In this document: piece by piece, positions 57,316 to 64,000 of the stretch
Layout of the letters: each line of letters opens with the position of its first letter
Position numbering within the stretch: the first letter of the stretch is position 1
Source of the DNA: Phocaeicola sartorii JCM 17136 = DSM 21941
GTDB lineage: Bacteria > Bacteroidota > Bacteroidia > Bacteroidales > Bacteroidaceae
DNA length: 64,000 nt
Assembly (NCBI RefSeq): GCF_000614185.1
Contig: NZ_BAKM01000008.1
Location: 1 to 64,000 of the forward strand
Direction of reading: 5' to 3'
Position numbers and translations under genes: made by a program
The notes under the pieces: model-generated
Seen by the model: only the letters and a program-made list of their open reading frames with translations
The model's database searches: none
What the model was told of the DNA's origin: nothing

Positions 57316-59228
57316 ATGAGAAAACTGACAAAATGGTTTATGATGATATCGCTGGGAGCGATGATAGGCCTCTCATCTTGTGTGGACCAGATAAAGTTCG
57401 GTGACAGCTTTTTGGAGAAAGCACCGGATACGGGTGACATGACACAAGATACAATCTTTGGCAAGGCTGAATACGCCCGTGCCTTCCTATGGAAAACATA
57501 TACTTATTTGTATTACGGATTGCCCTTTCAATGGAACGACTTAGATGCAAAGATGAATACAGGCATGTTTGAAGTTTTGTCCGATTGCTGGCACAGCCAT
57601 AATTCGTGGGACGGGGTGAACCGCAAGTATTATTCCGGTTCCTATAAAGCTAGTGATGAGAACAATGATAATGACACACGTTTCAACTTTAAGAAAGAGA
57701 ACTGCTGGGAGGGCATACGAGCGGCTTTGCTGTTCATAGAAAATGTGGGGCGTGTACCCGATATGTCCGACAAGGAAAAAGAACGCTTGGCTGCCGAGGC
57801 TAAGGTAATCATAGCTTCGCGCTATTTCGACTTGTTCCGGCATTTTGGAGGGCTGCCTTTAGTGGAACGATCATATGGAGTAGAAGATATCTATGAAATT
57901 CCACGCGCTACGGCAGAAGCCACGGTGAAGTTCATGGTCGGATTGCTCGATGAGGCCGCTTCCGTGCTTCCTTGGGATTTGGGCAGTGATGATATAAACT
58001 GGCAGGGACGTTTCACCAAGGCTGCTGCCATGGGATTGAAGTGCAAGGTGCTGCTCTTTGCTGCCAGCCCGTTGTTCAATGACAATGAGCCGTATTGTCT
58101 GGAAAATCCGCAACTGGCCATAGAGAACCGTCAGGCCTGGTACGGCGGTTACAGCGGTGAATGGTGGAATCTTTGCCTGCAAGCTTGCCAGAACTTCTTC
58201 ACTGAATTGGAGAAAGAAGGTTATTACGGACTGATCCAGGCGGATTCCAAAACTCCGGAAGCCTATCGGGAAGCTTTCAACAAGGCTTACTTTATCCGTG
58301 AAGAAAATACGGAATTGCTTATATCAACACGAGTTATGGGCAAGTATAACTGGGACTGGTGGTATCATTGGGCTGATTGGGTGAAGGACGAAGGCGGATA
58401 CACACCGACACTAGAATTTATGGAAATGTTCCCTATGAGCGACGGAAGTCCTTTTACCAAACAATTAATGGTGAATGGCGCGCAGCCATTCTTTGAAAAC
58501 AATGACTACAATAAGCCTATCCGTGACCCACGTCTGTATGAAACGATTCTAGTGAATGGAGCTAAGTTTGGCGACCATGCTGCAGAACTTTGGGTAGGCG
58601 GACGTGACAATATTGATGGGTCTAGGTTGGAAGATGGTGCCACCGCTACAGGGTTCAGCCTCTACAAGTTTTATAAAGAGGGAAAGGAAAGCCTAGTAGG
58701 ACATTACTTGGAATGGCCGTACTTGCGTCTGGCTGAAGTTTATCTGATTTATGCGGAAGCTCTGCTTCAGACCGGCGACTTGCCCGGTGCCATAAAACAG
58801 GTGAACAAAGTACGTGCCGTGTAGGACTGGGAGACCTAAATGTGTGCAACCCCAGCAAGCAACTGACGATCGATAAGGATATGCTACTCGAAGAGATCCT
58901 GCGTGAACGCGCCTGCGAGTTAGGGTTGGAAGATGTGCGTTTTTTCGACATGATTCGCTACAAGCGTGATGACTTGTTCAGGAAAGAGCTACACGGATTA
59001 CGCATATACCGCAATGATGGTGGTGGTGACAAACCTTGGAGCGGAACCAGCGGCAATAAAGACGAATTTCCAAACAATCCGTTAGCCTTCCGTTATGAAG
59101 TGTTTACATTGAGCAACAGTGCACGCTCTTGGTGGAATAATTTCAGTCCGAAATGGTATCTGTCAGCCTTTCCTCCCTCTGAAGTGAACAAGGATTACGG
59201 ACTGACACAGAATCCGGGTTGGTATTGA
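57316..59228 (+). CDS. SusD-like surface glycan-binding lipoprotein 1, one apparent base deletion
   Basis: The extracellular lid that caps SusC and binds the glycan. It has a lipoprotein signal (IGLSSCVDQ, Cys at about residue 22). The RagB/SusD helical fold shows WEGIRAALLFIENVGRVPDM, AEAKVIIASRYFDLFRHFGG and LPLVERSYGVEDIYEIPRAT, later LEWPYLRLAEVYLIYAEALL, and the C-terminal QNPGWY end. At 58817 CCC has become CC; restoring it reads NKVRARVGLGDLNVCNPSKQ and gives 637 residues. That is somewhat longer than average, with inserts in the central region that may shape substrate choice. It is directly followed by a second SusC-like gene. Confidence 0.9.
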
Positions 59229-59258
59229 TCGCTTGTAGGAATAATTCAACGAATAAAT

Positions 59259-62200
59259 ATGAACAATATGAAAAAATATAAGATAACAGTTCTGGCAATG
59301 ATGACTTGCATGGCGACAAGCGCCTTTGGGCAGGACTGTAATGTAAAAGGTAAAGTAATAGACCTGAAGGGGAATCCGGTTGAAGGTGCCTTGGTGTTAG
59401 TGGTGGACAACCCACAGGTGCAGGTGGCTACAGATAGAAACGGTATGTTTGATATAGCTGCTACAGAAGGTCGCGATATCAAAGTGCTGACGTGGAACGA
59501 CGCTGTAAAGGTGGTGCCTGCCGAGGGTAAGAAATTGATGACGGTGGTGATGGATTTCGCATCGGAGAATGTGGATTATGGGTTCGGATTGAAGCATACA
59601 CGCATGGAGTCTGTCGGAGCGGTGTCTACGGTGTATGCCGAGGACATAGATACTCGTTCGGCCATGAATCTGGGAAACTCATTGTATGGTAATGTAACGG
59701 GACTGACCACGATGCAGAAAACAGGCAATGTACAAGACCGGAATGTTTCGATGAGCATCCGTGGCTTGCAAACACTGAACGGCAACAACGGCGTTCTGTT
59801 GGTGATTGATGGGCTGGAAAGGGACAACAACTGGAATGCCGTAAACTTTATTTCACCCGAAGAGGTAGAATCGGTATCGGTATTGCGCGATGCGGCAGCC
59901 GTGGCACTTTATGGCTATAGAGGCATTAACGGAGTGGTGAATGTGGTGACTAAACGAGGCAAATACCGCACCCGTGAAATAAATTTCACTTACGACCACT
60001 CATTCAATGCACAGACACGCATACCTGAAATGGCTGACTCTTATACCTATGCCAGGTCGGTGAACGAAGCACTGGTCAATGACGGGCGGATGGCACGTTA
60101 TACCAAAGACGAACTGAATGCTTTCAAAAGTGGGCAATACCCTTATCTGTACCCTAACGTAAACTGGGCCGATGAGGTGTTCCGCGAAAGAGGTTCTTCG
60201 GACATAGCCACCCTGACTTTCCGCGGAGGTTCAACGAAGCTGCGCTATTTCACCTTGCTGAACTTACAGAACGACAAGGGCTTCATCAGGAACGCCAATG
60301 TCAATGAAGGATATTCTACTCAGGACAAGTATTCCAAGGCTAACTTCCGTTCCAACCTAGATATTGACCTGACTTCAACCACCCGCATGCAAGCCAATCT
60401 TATGGGTATGCTCAATGAATTCAGTCGTCCTTCGTCCGATAGTGACAAACTGATCGAAAAAGTGTTCAGTGTGCCTTCTGCCGCATTCCCTATCCGTACT
60501 GAAAACGGTCTTTGGGGAGGTAACTCTACTTGGAAGGGTGACATGAATCCGGTTTACTTATCGCAGGGACATGGGTATACCAAGGGGCATACCCGCGCCT
60601 TGTATGCCGACATGGTCCTCCGTCAGAACTTGTCTTCACTGACCAAGGGACTGAATGCTTCAATCCGTATCGGTTATGACAATATAGCTTCTTATTTGGA
60701 AGATTACCGGAAGACGGAAAAATACGGCATGCAGTCCGTTACCCAATGGGAAAATGGTGTCCCCGTGGAATATTCCAATTTTGAAGGCGGTACGGTGGGC
60801 AACGTGTCGGGTGATAACTCTTGGCTGAACTGGCAGCACCGCTCTTTCAACTTTCAAGGCAATGTGGACTGGAAACGTAGCTGGGGCAAGCATGACCTCT
60901 ATACCATGCTGCTGTACACATACAAGTATGACAACATGAATGGGGTAAACAATACGCTATACACACAAAGTGCTTCCTGGTACACGCACTACGGTTACAA
61001 CAACCGTTACTTCGCTGATTTCACCTTGACAACCTCGGCTTCAAACAAACTGGATCCCGACAGCCGTTGGGGAATAGCCCCTACCGTAGGTGTGGCTTGG
61101 CTCATCTCTAACGAGCCGTTCATGAAAGACCAACACATCATTGACTTTATGAAACTGCGTGCTTCGTTCGGAATTATCCAAACGGACAACATCCCCTCGC
61201 AGGGATATTGGAACACATCAGTAAGCGGTGGCGATGGTTATCCTATTCAGGAGAACTTCGGTAGTGACGGTGGATGGACTGAAGGCCGGCTGGCTTCGCT
61301 GGACGGCACTACGGAAAAAGCCTATAAGTATAACCTAGGATTAGACGTATCTATGCTGAAAGGATTAACCCTCTCGGTAGATGGCTTCTATGAGAGACGC
61401 TCGGACATTTGGGTTAGTGCAGCTGGACAGAACTCAGCTGTGTTGGGAGTGAAGAGTCCTTATGTGAATGTCGGGGTGGTGGACAGCCACGGTGTGGAAA
61501 TAGGCTCGGACTACAGTAAGCAGTGGGGCGACTTCAAACTGAATTTGGGAGGAAACTTCTCTTTCAGCCGTAGCAAAATCAAGGAAATGCTGGAGGAACC
61601 CAGGGCGTATGATTATTTATACAAAACCGGTCATTCCGTAGGCAGATTTTCGGTCTGCAAGCCATAGGCTACTTTGTTGATGAAGCCGACATAGCCAACA
61701 GCCTGCCCCAGCAGTTTGGCCCTGTAAAGCCCGGCGATATCAAGTACAAGGATATGAACGGTGACAAGATCATCAATGAAAACGACATGGTGCCTATGGG
61801 GTATAATTCCAGTTGTCCGGAAATATATTACGGATTCAATGTGGGACTGGAATGGAAAGGACTTGGATTCTATGCCCAATTCCAGGGTACAGGCAATTAT
61901 ACGGCTTATCTGGATTCCTACTTGTATCGTCCGTTGGTGGACAATATCTCCATTTCACGCTATGCAGCGGACAATCACTGGACACCGAATAACCCGACTG
62001 CCCGTTTTCCCCGATTAAGCACGGAAACGGTGGATAACAATACGCAGTACAACAGCTCCGTGTGGATGGCCGACCGCTCATTCCTAAAGTTGCGCAATTG
62101 CGAGGTATATTACAAACTGCCTTCCACGTGGCTGGATAAAATCAGAATGAAGCAGGCTAAAGTCTATGTCAGAGGTGTGGATTTGTTTAGTATAGACAAC

Positions 62201-62287
62201 ATTGACCTGACCGACCCTGAATCCATGGGCAATGGTGTGTGGCCAGCCACACGTTCTATTCATGTGGGTTTGTCTGTAGGCATCTAA
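59259..62287 (+). CDS. SusC-like TonB-dependent transporter 2, one apparent base deletion
   Basis: A second, diverged outer-membrane channel of 1009 residues after repair. It has a signal peptide (residues 1-25, ATSAFGQD), a short and degenerate carboxypeptidase-regulatory-like domain (CNVKGKVIDLKGNPVEGALV), a plug (LGNSLYGNVTGLTTMQKTGN, DGLERDNNWNAVNFISPEEV, DAAAVALYGYRGINGVVNVV) and a barrel ending IHVGLSVGI. One C is missing at 61643 (GTAGGCAG to GTAGGCCAG); repair reads HSVGQIFGLQAIGYFVDEAD. It pairs with the SusD-like gene 42 bases downstream. Low similarity to transporter 1 suggests a different partner or substrate size, not a recent duplication. Confidence 0.88.
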
Positions 62288-62328
62288 CAGCATTCTTTTA
62301 ATATTGAACCATTAATTTGAAATAACTT

Positions 62329-63993
62329 ATGAATTTTAAGCATATATGTCTGTCCTTGGCTTGTATGGCAGTATTCTCTAGCTGCAGTGACAAAATGGAT
62401 TACCATGAATTTACTAATTACGGCAAGGATTATGTGTTCAGTGATTTTGGACGTACAGCAGGATTTGTGAACAACATCTATTCATACCTAGAGCAGGACC
62501 TTCCTAGCACCACTTCGCTTGCTTCGGCCTGCGATGAGGCTGAAATGGCAGTCTCTTGGTCTTCTGTATTAGACTATACCAACGGCAACTGGTCGGCTCT
62601 TAATTCCAAATCACAGTGGAATCTTTACTCGGGTATCCGTGCAGCCAATTATTTCCTGCAAGAAGCTAAAGGTTTGGATTTCTATGACCTGCGCTTCACT
62701 GAAGATTATCAGGCTCAGATGAACCGATTCAACCGTTATCAGTACGAAGTACGTCTGCTGCGTGCCTACTATTACTTTTGTCTGGTGCGAGCTTATGGGG
62801 ATGTACCTTTCACTACAGAAGTGTTAACAGAGGAAGAAGCTAACTCCATCAGCCGTACACGAGCCGATGAGGTGTTCGACTTTATCATCAGTGAATGTGA
62901 TGCCGTAGCTTATGAGCTCCCCGTATCTTACAAGGATTTGGAAGAGGATGCCGCTGGCGGTTCCAATCCGGAAACAGGCCGCGTGACTCGCGGTACAGCA
63001 TTGGCTTTAAAAGCCCGTGCTGCACTGTATCATGCCAGTAAATTGTTCAATGAGTCGGGAGACGAGGAATTATGGAAGAATGCCGCATTGGCCAGTTTGA
63101 ACGTTATAGATTACTGTGACGAGAATGGCATCAGTCTGGGAGCATATACCGATCTTTGGGGGACTGATAACTACAAGGCTTCTGAAGTAATCTTTGCTCG
63201 TAGGGTGGGCGATACGGCTACGCCCGAGTATGACAATTTCCCCATTGGCATGGAAAATGCCCGTTCAGGCAATTGTCCCACACAGACTCTGGTTGATGCC
63301 TATGAAATGCAGGACGGCGGTGAACCCAGTATTACTGCCCCCTATGCAGGGCGTGATCCTCGCTTTAAAATGACGATAGCCTGCAATGGCGACAAGTGGC
63401 CCGACAGCAACCCCGAGCCGTTGGAAACCTATGTGGGCGGCAAGAATGGTGCGCCTATCTCTTATGCTACTCCTACAGGTTATTATCTGAAGAAGTACTT
63501 GGACGGAAGCATTGACATCAGTGCCGGCAACAGCACAGGCGGCAAGCGTCATAGTTGGATAGCATTCCGTTTAGGCGAATTTCTACTGAACTATGCTGAG
63601 GCTACCTTCCGGTATTTGGGTTCGGCGGATGGTATATGTGACATTCTGCCTATGTCTGCCCGTGAAGCGGTAAACAAGGTGCGTGCCCGTGGAGGTGTGG
63701 ATATGCCGGGATTTTCTGAAGGTATGAGCAACGGTGACTTCTGGAATCGTTATAAGCGTGAACGTATGGTAGAACTGGCTTTCGAAGGTCATCGTTTTTG
63801 GGATGTACGCCGTTGGAAGGAAGGCGGATTTACTGGCATTACTCGGATGCGGATTAACAAGATTTCGGAGGATCGTTTCTCCTATAACCGAATGGAGAAG
63901 GCGCTGGTTTGGAATGACAAAATGTATTTCTTCCCAATTCCCGATGCCGAAATACGCAAAAATGGTAATCTGAAGCAGAATCCGGGTTGGTAA
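62329..63993 (+). CDS. SusD-like surface glycan-binding lipoprotein 2
   Basis: A 554-residue RagB/SusD-family lipoprotein (AVFSSCSDK lipobox, Cys at about residue 19), complete and without frameshift. Family segments seen are YSGIRAANYFLQEAKGLDFY, YEVRLLRAYYYFCLVRAYGD and VPFTTEVLTEEEANSISRTR, TALALKARAALYHASKLFNE, and the C-terminal RYKRERMVELAFEGHRFWDV and LKQNPGW. It presumably caps SusC-like transporter 2. The frame ends seven bases before the window edge, so further genes of the locus (enzymes would be expected) lie beyond. Confidence 0.93.
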   Translation: MNFKHICLSLACMAVFSSCSDKMDYHEFTNYGKDYVFSDFGRTAGFVNNIYSYLEQDLPSTTSLASACDEAEMAVSWSSVLDYTNGNWSALNSKSQWNLYSGIRAANYFLQEAKGLDFYDLRFTEDYQAQMNRFNRYQYEVRLLRAYYYFCLVRAYGDVPFTTEVLTEEEANSISRTRADEVFDFIISECDAVAYELPVSYKDLEEDAAGGSNPETGRVTRGTALALKARAALYHASKLFNESGDEELWKNAALASLNVIDYCDENGISLGAYTDLWGTDNYKASEVIFARRVGDTATPEYDNFPIGMENARSGNCPTQTLVDAYEMQDGGEPSITAPYAGRDPRFKMTIACNGDKWPDSNPEPLETYVGGKNGAPISYATPTGYYLKKYLDGSIDISAGNSTGGKRHSWIAFRLGEFLLNYAEATFRYLGSADGICDILPMSAREAVNKVRARGGVDMPGFSEGMSNGDFWNRYKRERMVELAFEGHRFWDVRRWKEGGFTGITRMRINKISEDRFSYNRMEKALVWNDKMYFFPIPDAEIRKNGNLKQNPGW

Positions 63994-64000
63994 ATGAAAC

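Noticed and set aside
20278-61700. Programmed ribosomal frameshifting or biological pseudogenes as the explanation for the many broken genes
   Set aside because: Twenty events in unrelated genes, all of the same sign and all in short homopolymers, with no slippery heptamer plus structure and no other decay in the same genes. Sequence error is the simpler reading.
1-64000. tRNA, rRNA, CRISPR arrays, integrases and phage genes
   Set aside because: No T-loop-like conserved sequence, long rRNA identity, spaced direct repeats or integrase motifs were recognised by eye; a covariance-model search would settle the small RNAs.

Overview
The window looks like a gut Bacteroidales chromosome, most likely Phocaeicola (Bacteroides) vulgatus or a close relative such as P. 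dorei. Supporting signs are repeated Bacteroidota promoters (TTTG, about 19-20 bp, TAnnTTTG), tandem SusC/SusD pairs with a hybrid two-component regulator, NVEALA-type small secreted proteins, and a three-gene L-galactose pathway like the one described in B. vulgatus. No rRNA, tRNA, CRISPR array, phage or integrase gene was seen.

Layout. 1-4250: an accessory locus with a dead NVEALA gene, a decayed beta-propeller fragment, an intact NVEALA gene, a beta-propeller lipoprotein, a membrane-anchored CxxC (thioredoxin-like) protein and an IS66 transposase remnant. 4381-10864: a leucine operon (leuA, leuC, leuD, a second LeuA/CimA-type synthase, leuB) behind a promoter, a Leu/Ile-rich leader peptide and a terminator, which together look like a ribosome-mediated attenuator. 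10877-19666: housekeeping genes (msrA, TPR protein, recQ, small AraC-type regulator, DPP III, AlkD-like protein, Fur-family regulator, purA). 19700-24800: a small pectin-related group (SGNH hydrolase, GH127/GH146-like enzyme, CE12 esterase joined to a truncated CE8) framed by two copies of one putative small RNA. 24978-28981: an ABC-F ATPase and an M13 peptidase. 29089-35096: a CusBAC-type metal efflux operon led by a His/Cys-rich small protein. 35318-43649: a PAS histidine kinase, a GH109-like lipoprotein, metA, a U32 peptidase, a zinc-ribbon membrane protein and marC. 43732-46658: L-galactose dehydrogenase, lactonase and L-galactonate dehydrogenase. 47262-63993: a polysaccharide utilization locus with GH35, a hybrid two-component regulator and two SusC/SusD pairs.

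Fourteen otherwise well-conserved genes are broken by a total of twenty frameshifts. Every one is repaired by adding one base to a short homopolymer, and every repaired length is a whole number of codons. I read these as consensus-sequence deletions, not biological pseudogenes, and annotate the genes at full length. The decay at 371-882 (an internal stop, an apparent one-base insertion) is different in kind and looks genuine.

The parts most worth following up are the paired small RNAs, the NVEALA / propeller / CxxC locus, and the leucine leader peptide.
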